From an uncultured Granulicatella sp. (lineage in GTDB: Bacteria > Bacillota > Bacilli > Lactobacillales > Aerococcaceae): DNA of 9,876 nt. The translations under genes and the position numbers were made by a program. The notes under the pieces were generated by a model. The model worked only from the letters and a program-made list of their open reading frames with translations. It searched no databases and had not been told where the DNA came from. Positions 1 to 6,706 of this stretch are shown here, piece after piece. Within the stretch, counting starts at the first letter, position 1. Each line of letters starts with the position of its first letter. Where the stretch lies: contig CALIJD010000175.1 of NCBI GenBank assembly GCA_938017885.1, positions 1-9,876 of the forward strand, written 5' to 3'.

Positions 1-716
1 GTTTGAATCGCGTCACAAGCATATTGCCCAACGCCTTTACCGTATTTATCCAAGTTCGTTCTGAATTCTTCATTTTGAGCGTAGCCGAATCCGATGCTTG
101 AGAAGACATCGATCGAGCAGTCGAACGCGTAGGCGCACATGTGTTGGTGGAGTTGTTTGGCTAAGTCCACGTTCACAGCGTCTGTTGCTGGAAGGCCTTT
201 TTCAATATTATCCGCAAAAGCGAACCAGATCTTGTTGAAGCCGTCCGCTATGATTTCTTCCTTGCCTTTTTGTTTTTCTGCAGTCTCGTTCAACACTGTT
301 TCACCGTACTTTTCAGTCGCGGCCTGTTTATATTTTTCGTTATCTTTAAAGGTGAACCCTTTGAATTTTTCTTCTGTTGTCATTGTCATTTTCCTTTCTT
401 TCGACTCAATGGTCTTTTCTAATGTGTCGATTAATGTTAGAAGACGTTCTTTTTCTTTGTGCATTAAAATCAACTGATGTTTCAAGTGAGGCAACAGATC
501 TTCCTCTTCTTGTTTCATGAGATTTTTGATGTCTTTTAGTGAAAATCCTAAATACTTATAATATAGGATGGTTTGAAGGAGGGACAATTCCTCTTCACTA
601 TAGTAGCGGTATCCATTCTCATGCTTTTTGGGGGATAGTAATCCGATTTCGTCATAGTGATGTAAAGTGCGCACTGATACACCACTGATTTCGCTCACTT
701 GTTTGATTAAATACAT
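1..716 (-). CDS. MerR-family transcriptional regulator with TipAS-type ligand domain (C-terminus cut by window edge)
   Basis: Reading the minus strand from the ATG at 716 gives an open frame of 238 codons that runs off the window. The N-terminus (MYLIKQVSEISGVSVRTLHH, then YDEIGLL, then ENGYRYYSEEEL) is a typical MerR winged helix-turn-helix, residues 1-70. A helical linker follows to about residue 108. The C-terminal half (from about 112) resembles the TipAS antibiotic-recognition domain of TipAL and Mta: acidic-aromatic helices, with FAFADNIEKGLPATD and HMCAYAFDCS in the second part. TipAL-type proteins are about 250 residues, so only a few residues are probably missing. The start is supported by AGGAGG at 723-728, seven bases upstream. 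Family role: the ligand-bound dimer distorts a long-spacer promoter to activate multidrug-resistance genes and its own gene. The ligand here is unknown. Two in-frame internal Met codons sit at the domain junction (see separate entry). Confidence 0.9.
   Translation of the reverse strand, partial: MYLIKQVSEISGVSVRTLHHYDEIGLLSPKKHENGYRYYSEEELSLLQTILYYKYLGFSLKDIKNLMKQEEEDLLPHLKHQLILMHKEKERLLTLIDTLEKTIESKERKMTMTTEEKFKGFTFKDNEKYKQAATEKYGETVLNETAEKQKGKEEIIADGFNKIWFAFADNIEKGLPATDAVNVDLAKQLHQHMCAYAFDCSIDVFSSIGFGYAQNEEFRTNLDKYGKGVGQYACDAIQ
381..398 (-). promoter_or_regulatory. Possible internal ribosome binding site and start for a stand-alone TipAS domain
   Basis: Inside the merR-type gene the minus strand reads GAAAGGA (complement of 392-398), followed by in-frame ATG codons at 389 (codon 110) and 383 (codon 112). 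Spacing to the second ATG is about 8 bases, good for initiation. Known: in Streptomyces tipA, the ligand domain TipAS is also made alone from an internal start at residue 110 of TipAL. The coincidence of residue number, domain border and Shine-Dalgarno match suggests the same dual product here. That is inference; purine-rich sequence in a Lys/Glu linker can look like this by chance. Confidence 0.4.
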
Positions 717-739
717 ATTTTAACCTCCTAACAATTTGA

Positions 740-770
740 AGTATAATCTATAACGTTACGTAAGAGTCAA
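740..770 (-). promoter_or_regulatory. MerR-type autoregulated promoter with 19-bp spacer
   Basis: On the minus strand a -35 TTGACT (765-770) and a -10 TATACT (740-745) are separated by exactly 19 bases (746-764). That is the over-long spacing typical of promoters activated by MerR proteins. The spacer carries an imperfect dyad centred on one A: TCTTACGT-A-ACGTTATA, with six of eight arm positions matching. It lies 24 bases from the start of the MerR/TipAS gene, so autoregulation is the natural reading. Confidence 0.75.
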
Positions 771-802
771 CCCTTTTCTCTTTCTTTTTTTCTTTTTTTA
801 CA

Positions 803-900
803 ATAGGAAACGAAGAAGGAGGACACACCGCCCATTTTAAGAAGCAGTTCTCCGCCTTCCCGGCACAAATCAGTATCGGACCAACACCAGCACAAAAATA
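803..900 (+). pseudogene. Possible C-terminal gene remnant, product not recognised
   Basis: From about 803 the plus strand has an open frame with protein-like composition (begins IGNEEGGHTAHFKK, continues FSAFPAQISIGPTPAQKYDY) that runs on to a TAA at 957-959. It has no start codon or ribosome binding site; upstream is a T-rich tract (781-799) that overlaps no gene. From about 898 the frame enters the left arm of repeat copy A, so the last 20 or so residues come from the repeat. It may be the leftover end of a gene disrupted by deletion or by the repeat, or simply an open frame by chance. I cannot name a family. Confidence 0.25.
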
Positions 901-1120
901 CGATTACTTCAGTTACGCGTTTTTGAAGAATCGGACGGATTCTATAGAAGCAATAGTGGGGGATGGCATTGAATGCGAATAAGAGAGCGTAGGGATTGAT
1001 TCCGTACGCTCTCTTTGAGGCTTCAAAGGTGAGAGACTATAGGCTCGAACCGGTGCCCCATTATCGCTTCTATGAAGAAATCCGTCTGGATTCGAAGGAA
1101 ACGCAACTGAAGTTGCGTAT
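898..1120 (-). repeat. Structured repeat element, copy A
   Basis: A long imperfect inverted repeat: the left arm (about 898-962) and the right arm (about 1055-1120) match at roughly three quarters of positions once complemented. Both contain ACTTCAGTT, the pattern ATCCGTnnGATT, and ATAGAAGC followed by a GGGG-rich end. Between the arms are three hairpins: GCAT/ATGC (966-976), an 11-bp perfect stem AAGAGAGCGTA/TACGCTCTCTT (981-1015), and a weak GGT-GAG/CTC-ACC stem (1028-1051). The linking segments ATGCGAATAA (973-982), TTTGAGGCTT (1014-1023) and CCGGTGCCC (1050-1058) recur, complemented, in copies B and C. By that comparison copy A lies on the minus strand, directly after the def stop codon. 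It lacks the tail found after copies B and C. No protein is supported here. Confidence 0.75.
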
Positions 1121-1534
1121 TTAAATGAGCACCCCATCTAAATGGTCGATCTCATGTTGGATGACTTGCGCCGTGAAGTCGGTGAACGTCCCCTTATGCT
1201 TCTTGCCGCTTGGATCCATGTAGGCTACTTCAATCATTTGATAGCGCGTCGTCTTCTTCGTGCCCGTATGGCTCAGACATCCTTCTTCTGTTTCATAGGG
1301 CCCTTGCTTCTTCGTAATACGCGGGTTCAGCATCACCAAATCCATCGATCCAATCGCTACGATAATAATGTTCTTCTTCACACCAATCATATTCGCAGCC
1401 ATCCCTACACAACGGTCGCGGTTGGCGCGAAGCGTATCTTGCAAGTCGCGGACTACCTGAGAGTCGGCTTTCGGGTCGGCTGGACTAGATTTTTGGCTTA
1501 GGAAGAGTGGGTCTTTCATAATATTTTTTTGCAT
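1121..1534 (-). CDS. def: Peptide deformylase, compact Gram-positive type with altered motif 1
   Basis: Peptide deformylases remove the N-formyl group from new proteins at the ribosome, using a metal held by one Cys and two His. At 137 residues this is the short form. Motif 2 EEGCLS (Cys86) and motif 3 QHEIDH (His127, Glu128, His131) are intact. Motif 1 reads GMAANMIG (44-51): the usual GxAAxQ glutamine, which stabilises the reaction's oxyanion, is replaced by Met49. Family knowledge: Firmicutes often carry a second deformylase-like protein with a changed motif 1, and some are thought weak or inactive. Activity here is therefore uncertain, and a second canonical def gene is expected elsewhere. 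The start at 1534 is preferred over Met6 because AAAGGAG lies seven bases upstream. The gene follows tetR by 12 bases, and that ribosome binding site overlaps the tetR TAA, so the two are co-transcribed and probably translationally coupled. Confidence 0.9.
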   Translation of the reverse strand: MQKNIMKDPLFLSQKSSPADPKADSQVVRDLQDTLRANRDRCVGMAANMIGVKKNIIIVAIGSMDLVMLNPRITKKQGPYETEEGCLSHTGTKKTTRYQMIEVAYMDPSGKKHKGTFTDFTAQVIQHEIDHLDGVLI

Positions 1535-1546
1535 GAGTTTTCTCCT

Positions 1547-2092
1547 TTATACAGACATTCTAAAAAAGATTTTTGCAATTTCTTCGGGACTTTCCACGGC
1601 TCCTTTTTGAATCCAGTGGATGAAAATCGCGCTATTACTATAGATAAACACTTCGGTAGCATAATCTGCCGGAAGCGGATAGACACTCTGAATCGTTTCT
1701 TGAATCGGAGTGATTTGCTTCGTTAATTCATAGAGAAAGTCATGAATAAGTTTGGTCGTGTAGTTGAAGCGATTTAAAGTCATCGCGTGAATAAAGTCGA
1801 AGTCTTCTCTTAAATACTCGAAGATTTTCACGATGCTTGGCAAGGCCTCTTCCTTATTTTTTGGATTTCCTTCTTTTAATAGAATTAAGATATTTTGCAA
1901 AATCTCGTCGATGAGCTGGTTCATCATATCGAATTTATCAACGTAATGGAGATAGAAGGTTCCGCGGTTCACGCCGGCTTCTCTAGTGATATCACTGACG
2001 CTAATGGCTTCAAAGTCTTTTTCTCTCAGTAAACGGGTGAGGGCTTCTTTTAAATCGCTTTTCGTTGTGGTTTTTCGTTTTTGCTTTGGCAT
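1547..2092 (-). CDS. TetR/AcrR-family transcriptional repressor
   Basis: A 181-residue protein. The N-terminal helix-turn-helix is clear: KSDLKEALTRLLREKDF, then ISVSDITREAGVNRGTFYLH at about 30-49, then YVDKFDMM. The C-terminal all-helical half (about 70-181) is of the type found in many small AcrR-like regulators and binds an unknown ligand. The gene is divergent from the ABC exporter and followed at once by def. Two near-identical 15-bp dyads lie in the shared control region, one over its own -35 box, so it most likely represses both its operon and the exporter until a ligand is bound. The ligand may be a substrate of the exporter; that is inference from layout only. Confidence 0.9.
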   Translation of the reverse strand: MPKQKRKTTTKSDLKEALTRLLREKDFEAISVSDITREAGVNRGTFYLHYVDKFDMMNQLIDEILQNILILLKEGNPKNKEEALPSIVKIFEYLREDFDFIHAMTLNRFNYTTKLIHDFLYELTKQITPIQETIQSVYPLPADYATEVFIYSNSAIFIHWIQKGAVESPEEIAKIFFRMSV

Positions 2093-2113
2093 TTTTAAAA
2101 CTCTTTTCTTAAA

Positions 2114-2128
2114 TCAACACATTGTTGA
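2114..2128. promoter_or_regulatory. Operator dyad 1 (TetR-family site)
   Basis: TCAACA-CAT-TGTTGA is a perfect 6+3+6 inverted repeat in the tetR/ABC divergent region. It sits just upstream of the likely -35 region of the exporter promoter and inside the early tetR transcript. A near-identical site lies 69 bp away (2183-2197), as expected for one repressor acting on both directions. Confidence 0.7.
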
Positions 2129-2131
2129 ATA

Positions 2132-2162
2132 TTGTGTATTGTTTTTTCGCTACTGCTAGTAT
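2132..2162 (+). promoter_or_regulatory. Candidate promoter of the ABC exporter operon
   Basis: TGCTAGTAT (2154-2162) fits an extended -10 element (TG-n-TAGTAT). Possible -35 boxes are TTGTGT (2132-2137, spacing 19) or TTGTTT (2139-2144, spacing too short), so the -35 is weak or absent. The -10 overlaps the tetR -10 on the opposite strand, so the two polymerases would compete, and dyads 1 and 2 bracket the site. Confidence 0.4.
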
Positions 2163-2186
2163 AGAGTAAATACGAAAGAGAATCAA
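2158..2186 (-). promoter_or_regulatory. Promoter of the tetR-def operon
   Basis: On the minus strand: -35 TTGATT (complement of 2181-2186), 17-base spacer, -10 TATACT (complement of 2158-2163). Operator dyad 2 overlaps the -35 box, which fits autorepression. Confidence 0.75.
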
Positions 2187-2197
2187 CACGTTGTTCA
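2183..2197. promoter_or_regulatory. Operator dyad 2 (TetR-family site)
   Basis: TCAACA-CGT-TGTTCA repeats dyad 1 with one arm mismatch and the same 3-base centre. It covers the tetR -35 box and would lie just downstream of the exporter transcription start, so binding could block both promoters. Confidence 0.7.
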
Positions 2198-2230
2198 TTT
2201 AACGATTGTTGGTAGGAATGAGGGATAGAC

Positions 2231-2932
2231 ATGGCTTATATCGAAATGAAGAATAGCTATAAACGTTATCAAGTCGGCGATACAGAGATTATCGCGAATA
2301 ATAATGTGAATTTTGAAATTGAAAAAGGGGAGTTAGTGATTATTTTAGGGGCCAGTGGTGCAGGAAAATCGACGGTCCTTAATATTTTAGGAGGCATGGA
2401 CACCAACGACGACGGGCATGTGTTTGTCGACGGCGTGGACATTTCCGCTTTTGATGAAAAACAACTCACTTACTATAGAAGAGATGATGTCGGCTTCGTT
2501 TTCCAATTTTATAATTTAGTGCCGAACTTAACGGCAAAGGAAAATGTGGAACTCGCTGCTGAGATTGTAAAAGACGCCCAAGATGCCGAAGAAGCCTTGA
2601 AGTCTGTTGGATTAGGACATCGTATCAATAATTTTCCAGCTCAATTATCGGGTGGGGAACAACAACGCGTCTCCATTGCGCGTGCGGTTGCAAAAAATCC
2701 AAAACTCTTGCTTTGCGACGAACCAACAGGAGCCTTGGATTACAAGACCGGAAAACAAGTGCTTCAAATTTTACAAGATATGTCTAGAAAACAAGGGGCA
2801 ACGGTCATTATCGTAACGCATAATTCTGCGCTTGCGCCGATTGCCGATCGCGTGATTTATATGCATGATGCACGTGTGAAAAAAATGGAACTCAATCCAA
2901 ATCCACAAGATATTCAAATGCTTGAATATTAG
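2231..2932 (+). CDS. ABC transporter ATP-binding protein, MacB/LolD type
   Basis: A 233-residue cytoplasmic ATPase subunit that powers the permease encoded next. All nucleotide-binding motifs are present: Walker [10 protein letters not shown] (40-48), Q-loop Gln92 ([12 protein letters not shown]), signature LSGGEQQR (139-146), Walker [13 protein letters not shown] (159-170) with catalytic Glu164, and the switch His197 in VTHN. The signature and DEPTGALD with a short C-terminus match the MacB/LolD/FtsE branch, which pairs with FtsX-fold permeases and works by mechanotransmission rather than by a classical transmembrane channel. The start is supported by GAGGG at 2220-2224, six bases upstream. 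The permease start follows the stop by 13 bases. The divergent TetR protein is the likely repressor. Confidence 0.95.
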   Translation: MAYIEMKNSYKRYQVGDTEIIANNNVNFEIEKGELVIILGASGAGKSTVLNILGGMDTNDDGHVFVDGVDISAFDEKQLTYYRRDDVGFVFQFYNLVPNLTAKENVELAAEIVKDAQDAEEALKSVGLGHRINNFPAQLSGGEQQRVSIARAVAKNPKLLLCDEPTGALDYKTGKQVLQILQDMSRKQGATVIIVTHNSALAPIADRVIYMHDARVKKMELNPNPQDIQMLEY

Positions 2933-2945
2933 AAGGGGTGAGGAT

Positions 2946-5900
2946 ATGAATAAAAAGACATTAAATAAAGATATTCGAAACTCCCTTCGTCAATCAAAGG
3001 GGCGCTTCCTCTCCATTATGCTTCTCATGATGCTAGGGGCGTTCAGTTTGGTCGGATTGAAAGTGTCTGGCCCAGATATTGAAGATACCTTGAATAGCTA
3101 TATGGAAACGGCCAATGCTGCGGATTTATTCGTGGTGGCAGGCTATGGGTTGAGCTCGCAGGACCAAGCCGAGATAGAACAAGAGAATGCCGATGTGGAG
3201 TTTGGCTATTTTGTCGATACGGTGATTAATGACACGCCTAGTGCGATTCGTGTGTTCTCACAGACGACCGATATTTCGACGTTCGAATTGGTGAGTGGCG
3301 CGTTTCCTACAAAATCAAATGAAGTGGCGCTTGACGGGGCGATGGCCGATCAGTACAAGATTGGCGATACCATTCGATTGAATGAATCCGGAAGTAACAC
3401 TCTGCTGAAAGAACATGAATTTACCATTACTGGGTTTGTGAACTCCAGCGAGATCCTGTCTAAGACGATTAAAGGGGTATCGAGTGCGGGAAGCGGGGAT
3501 CTTAGTGGATTTGCCGTAGTGCCAAAAGACGCGTTCGATTCTGAAGTTTATACGATTGCGCGACTTCGTTATCCGGATTTGCGCAAATGGAAAACAACGA
3601 GCCGTGAGTACTCAGACAAGGTGACGGAGTTGCAACAGGCGCTTGAAGAAAAGTTAGCCGACAATGGAACGAAGCGTTTGGACACGTTGAAGACGACGGC
3701 CGACGATAAGATTTCAGAAGGAAAAGAAAAGATTGCCGATGCCAAATCGCAACTCTCGGACGCGGAGAAGAAACTAGCAGACGGCATGAGCGAAATCGAA
3801 AAGAACGAAAAGACACTCGCAGACGGGCAAAAAGAAGTCCGCAACAACGAAGCGACACTTGCCTCAGGAGATGAAAAGCTTAACGCGGCGTGGAATCAGT
3901 TGGAGGCGAGTCGTGGCCAGCTCGAGAGTGCTCGAGTGCAAATCGAACAAGCAGTCGCCACTTTAGCCGAAAAGAAAGAGCAGTTAGAGGATGCAAGTAC
4001 CAAGCTAACCCAAGCGGAGACGCAACTAGCTGCGAAAAAAGAGGAAATCACCAGTGGACAGGAACAGCTTGAAACCGGGAAGACGCAATTAGCGCAGGCC
4101 AAAGCGCAACTAGAAACGGGAAAGGCAGATCTCGAAGCTAAAAAGACAGCCTTAGCGCAAGGAAAGGCACTATTAGCTAGCGACCCTGATGCGGCTGCGA
4201 CAAGAGGCATTACCGAAGCGAGTCTTCAAGCGATGGAGACGGCTTTAACGCAGGCCGAAAACCAGCTTACTCAAACAGAAGTGACACTGAATGCCAAAGA
4301 ACAGGTGCTCGCTCAAAAAGAAAAAGAGCTCACAGCCGGGCAAACGGCGATTTCAAACGCTGAAGCCGAACTCGCAACGAAGAAGCAACGATTACGCGCA
4401 GGGCGAGAAGCGTACCAGCAAGGTTTAGAGAAGTATTACGCTAGCTACAGTCAGTACGTGGATGGCCTCAATCGATACCGCGAAGGAGTGGCAGCCTTTG
4501 AAGCCAACGCCGGAACGTTAGAAGAAGGGAAGGCAAAACTAGCCGAAGCCAAGAAGACGTTGGCGGACGGTGAAGCCAAACTCGCGGACGCCAAAACACA
4601 GCTAAAAGAAAGCGAAGAAACTTACAACGAGAAGAAAGAAACAGCCGATAAGGAGATTCAGAAGGCCGAATCTGAACTCGAAAAGGCGGAAGTGGACGTT
4701 TCAAAACTCACGAAGCCGAAGTACTCTGTCTACACACGTTCGACGATGCTTGGAAGCGAAGGATTCTTCAATATGAAGACGACGGCTGAAGGAATTACGT
4801 CAGTTGGGAACCTCTTCCCGATTGTACTTTATGCCGTGGCGGCGCTCGTAACGGTAACGACGATGACTCGTTTTGTGAACGAAGAACGGATCAATGCTGG
4901 GGTGTTGAAGGCTCTCGGCTATGAAACAAAAGACGTGATGAAGAAATTTGCTGTATATGGATTTACAGCAGGGGTCAGTGGTACAGTCCTTGGAATCTTA
5001 CTAGGGACGTATGCCTTGCCAAGTGCTTTGGGTGCGACCTTGATGAAGGATACGGTATTGCCAAGTATCCAGTTGAATTTCCATCCAATCATTGCCGTGA
5101 TTGCGATTGTTTGCTCGCTCATCTGTAGCGTGGTGCCTCCATTATGGATTGCCCGCCGCGAACTTCATGAGCAAGCTTCGGCCCTTCTCTTACCGAAAGC
5201 TCCCGTTGCTGGGTCGAAGATTCTCCTTGAGCGCATTCCGTTCATTTGGAATCGTCTCAGCTTCACGCATAAGGTGACGGCGCGTAATATTTTCCGTTAC
5301 AAACAACGCATGCTCATGACGATTTTCGGGGTGGCTGGGAGCGTGGCGCTTCTCTTTGCAGGGCGTGGAATTCTCGGGTCTCTCGATGGGGTTGCCGATC
5401 GCCAGTTCAAGGAAATTATTACGTATGATGCGATTGTTTCAAAAGAGTCGGTATTAACTGCTTCAGAAGAAACAGCGCTACATGACTATTTAACCTCTTC
5501 AAGCGTGACTTCTTATAGCGACGTCTATAGTGAGTCGGTGATGCGTGAAGTGCCAGGCGTAGACGATGAACAGTCCGTAACGGTGCTCGTTGGTAAGGAA
5601 GCGAACCTTTCTCCATATCTTCATTTGAATGATGCAAAATCGAAGAAAGCCGTGACGCTTCCTGAAGATGGCGTGTTGATTTCCGAGAAATTAGCCAAAC
5701 TCTTAAACGTGAAAGCAGGCGACACCTTTACGCTTCCGAATAAGGACGGTGTAGATGTGACGTTAACGGTCGGGGGTATCGTGGAAATGTACGCTGGGCA
5801 CTTCGTCGTAATGACGCCAGAAGTGTACGCAAAGGCTTATGGAGAGGTGCCAAAAGACAACGCGATTTTCGTACAGTTTAAGGACAAAGATGCCTCTAGT

Positions 5901-6401
5901 GTACAAAAAGCGGCTGCGGACTTAATGGCTCTTGACGGTGTGAAAGCAGTCGTGCAAAACACGTCCATGGTGAGCCGTATCGATACAATTGTTGGTTCGT
6001 TGAGTCGTGTGATGATGATTTTAACAGCCGTGTCGATTTTACTAGCGGTCGTTATCCTATATAACTTAACTAACATCAACGTTGCCGAACGAATCCGCGA
6101 GCTCTCAACGATTAAAGTACTTGGGTTCCTAAACAAAGAAGTCACGATGTATATTTACCGCGAAACGATTTTACTATCGGTCATCGGGATGGGTGTCGGG
6201 ATTTTGTTTGGGAGAGTGCTGCATAGGGTGATTATTGAGACGGTGGCACCGGGGTTTGTCATGTTCAATCCCGCTGTCGGATGGTTTGTATATGTGTTGC
6301 CATGTGTGATTGTGATTGTCATCTTGGTTGCGCTAGGGTATATGGTGAACTATCTCCTCCAACGCATCGATATGTTAGAAGCCCTCAAGTCTGTGGACTA
6401 A
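2946..6401 (+). CDS. ABC transporter permease, duplicated FtsX fold with very long extracellular coiled coil
   Basis: A 1151-residue membrane subunit paired with the ATPase upstream. The start at 2946 is chosen over the upstream in-frame ATG at 2922 because AAGGGG (2933-2938) is seven bases away; the earlier ATG lies inside the ATPase gene. By hydrophobicity there are eight membrane segments, near residues 21-39, 621-640, 670-692, 712-734, 789-810, 1020-1040, 1072-1094 and 1112-1134: two FtsX-type units of 1+3. Each unit has the usual cytoplasmic coupling motif after its second segment: ERINAGVLKALGY (about 647-659) and ERIRELSTIKVLGF (about 1048-1061). Residues 40-220 form a MacB-like extracellular domain. 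Residues about 222-590 are an alanine/lysine/glutamate-rich coiled coil with repeated L-A-D/S/A-G and T-L-A motifs, similar to the YhgE/Pip stalk. About 810-1015 is a second extracellular domain without coiled coil. Likely substrates are amphiphilic drugs, peptides or envelope lipids; none can be chosen from sequence. Confidence 0.93.
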   Translation: MNKKTLNKDIRNSLRQSKGRFLSIMLLMMLGAFSLVGLKVSGPDIEDTLNSYMETANAADLFVVAGYGLSSQDQAEIEQENADVEFGYFVDTVINDTPSAIRVFSQTTDISTFELVSGAFPTKSNEVALDGAMADQYKIGDTIRLNESGSNTLLKEHEFTITGFVNSSEILSKTIKGVSSAGSGDLSGFAVVPKDAFDSEVYTIARLRYPDLRKWKTTSREYSDKVTELQQALEEKLADNGTKRLDTLKTTADDKISEGKEKIADAKSQLSDAEKKLADGMSEIEKNEKTLADGQKEVRNNEATLASGDEKLNAAWNQLEASRGQLESARVQIEQAVATLAEKKEQLEDASTKLTQAETQLAAKKEEITSGQEQLETGKTQLAQAKAQLETGKADLEAKKTALAQGKALLASDPDAAATRGITEASLQAMETALTQAENQLTQTEVTLNAKEQVLAQKEKELTAGQTAISNAEAELATKKQRLRAGREAYQQGLEKYYASYSQYVDGLNRYREGVAAFEANAGTLEEGKAKLAEAKKTLADGEAKLADAKTQLKESEETYNEKKETADKEIQKAESELEKAEVDVSKLTKPKYSVYTRSTMLGSEGFFNMKTTAEGITSVGNLFPIVLYAVAALVTVTTMTRFVNEERINAGVLKALGYETKDVMKKFAVYGFTAGVSGTVLGILLGTYALPSALGATLMKDTVLPSIQLNFHPIIAVIAIVCSLICSVVPPLWIARRELHEQASALLLPKAPVAGSKILLERIPFIWNRLSFTHKVTARNIFRYKQRMLMTIFGVAGSVALLFAGRGILGSLDGVADRQFKEIITYDAIVSKESVLTASEETALHDYLTSSSVTSYSDVYSESVMREVPGVDDEQSVTVLVGKEANLSPYLHLNDAKSKKAVTLPEDGVLISEKLAKLLNVKAGDTFTLPNKDGVDVTLTVGGIVEMYAGHFVVMTPEVYAKAYGEVPKDNAIFVQFKDKDASSVQKAAADLMALDGVKAVVQNTSMVSRIDTIVGSLSRVMMILTAVSILLAVVILYNLTNINVAERIRELSTIKVLGFLNKEVTMYIYRETILLSVIGMGVGILFGRVLHRVIIETVAPGFVMFNPAVGWFVYVLPCVIVIVILVALGYMVNYLLQRIDMLEALKSVD
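3609..4715 (+). repeat. Coiled-coil repeat region inside the permease gene
   Basis: About 370 codons (residues 222-590) encode degenerate repeats such as LADGMSEIEKNEKTLADGQK, ETGKTQLAQAKAQLETGKAD and TLADGEAKLADAKTQLKESE. Leucines and alanines recur at heptad-like spacing, with glycine kinks roughly every 10-20 residues. A proline-containing, non-helical break occurs near residues 411-421 (LLASDPDAAATRG), about the middle, which suggests that the two halves fold back as an antiparallel hairpin. The near-tandem DNA makes this stretch prone to recombination and length change. Confidence 0.7.
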
Positions 6402-6421
6402 TGGAAAGCAATAGTGAATTT

Positions 6422-6612
6422 AAGCAAAGAAAAATCCTTACGGATTCATCAATAATGATTGTAAGTCGGGTACCGGCTGTAGCCTAAGTCTACAGCCTAC
6501 CGAGCTTCAAACTGACTCTAGGAAATAAATTTCCAGAGTCAGTAATTCACATCGGTTACTAAACCGTACTACCATCATTATTGGATCCGTAGGATTTTTT
6601 CTTTGCTTCATT
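6422..6612 (+). repeat. Structured repeat element, copy B
   Basis: The element starts about 20 bases after the permease stop codon. The outer inverted repeat pairs AAGCAAAGAAAAATCC...ACGGAT (from 6422) with ATCCGTAGGATTTTTTCTTT plus GCTT (to about 6608). Inside are three hairpins: GGCTGTAG/CTACAGCC with loop CCTAAGT (6475-6497); ACTGACTCT-a-GGAAAT/ATTTCC-AGAGTCAGT (6511-6543), 15 pairs with one bulge; and CGGTT/AACCG (6553-6566). The segments GGGTACCGG (6468-6476), GAGCTTCAAA (6502-6511) and TAATTCACAT (6543-6552) correspond to those of copies A and C. Part of the 720-base gene-free stretch 6402-7120. No supported reading frame. Confidence 0.8.
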
Positions 6613-6706
6613 TTTTGTCTCCGACTTGGGATTCTGCATTTGGAGCAGGGTTCACCTATCGCAAGGCAACGATATACAAATCGTCCTTTTTTTACAGAGG
6701 GGCGGA
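6593..6706 (+). repeat. Tail repeat a, following copy B
   Basis: A direct repeat of 6969-7085, matching at about four fifths of positions by eye. Shared landmarks are GATTTTTTCTTTGCTTC, GACTTGGG, CTGCnTTTnGAGCAGGGT, CACCTATC, TATACAAA, CGTCCTTTTTT and GGGGCGGA. It contains a small CTGC/GCAG hairpin and ends in a weak hairpin with a T-run. Its first bases overlap the closing arm of copy B, so tail and element may be one unit of about 285 bp. Confidence 0.75.
6669..6693 (+). terminator. Weak intrinsic-terminator-like hairpin in tail a
   Basis: ACGAT-atacaa-ATCGT, then CC and seven T residues (6687-6693). The stem has only five base pairs and is AT-rich, so termination would be modest. Equivalent positions in the other tails keep the CGTCC and T-run but pair less well. 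It could mark the 3' end of an element transcript read on the plus strand. Confidence 0.35.

Noticed and set aside
1030..1060. tRNA T-loop-like GGTTCGAGCC on the minus strand
   Set aside because: The flanking bases do not form a T stem, no acceptor or anticodon arms follow, and copies B and C do not keep the string.
913..1137. A 74-codon minus-strand frame between merR and def
   Set aside because: It spans the inverted arms and hairpins of repeat copy A, has no clear ribosome binding site, and its composition follows the palindrome. Structure explains it better than coding.
3502..4704. Several minus-strand frames opposite the permease coiled coil
   Set aside because: They arise from repetitive Lys/Glu/Ala codons read on the other strand (Ser/Phe/Leu-rich products) and have no initiation signals.
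6438..6465. Hammerhead-ribozyme-like string on the minus strand (TTGATGAATCCGTAAGGAT)
   Set aside because: It resembles the CUGAUGA plus stem II part of a hammerhead, but the required GAAA box is replaced by TTTT, and copies A and C do not keep the core.
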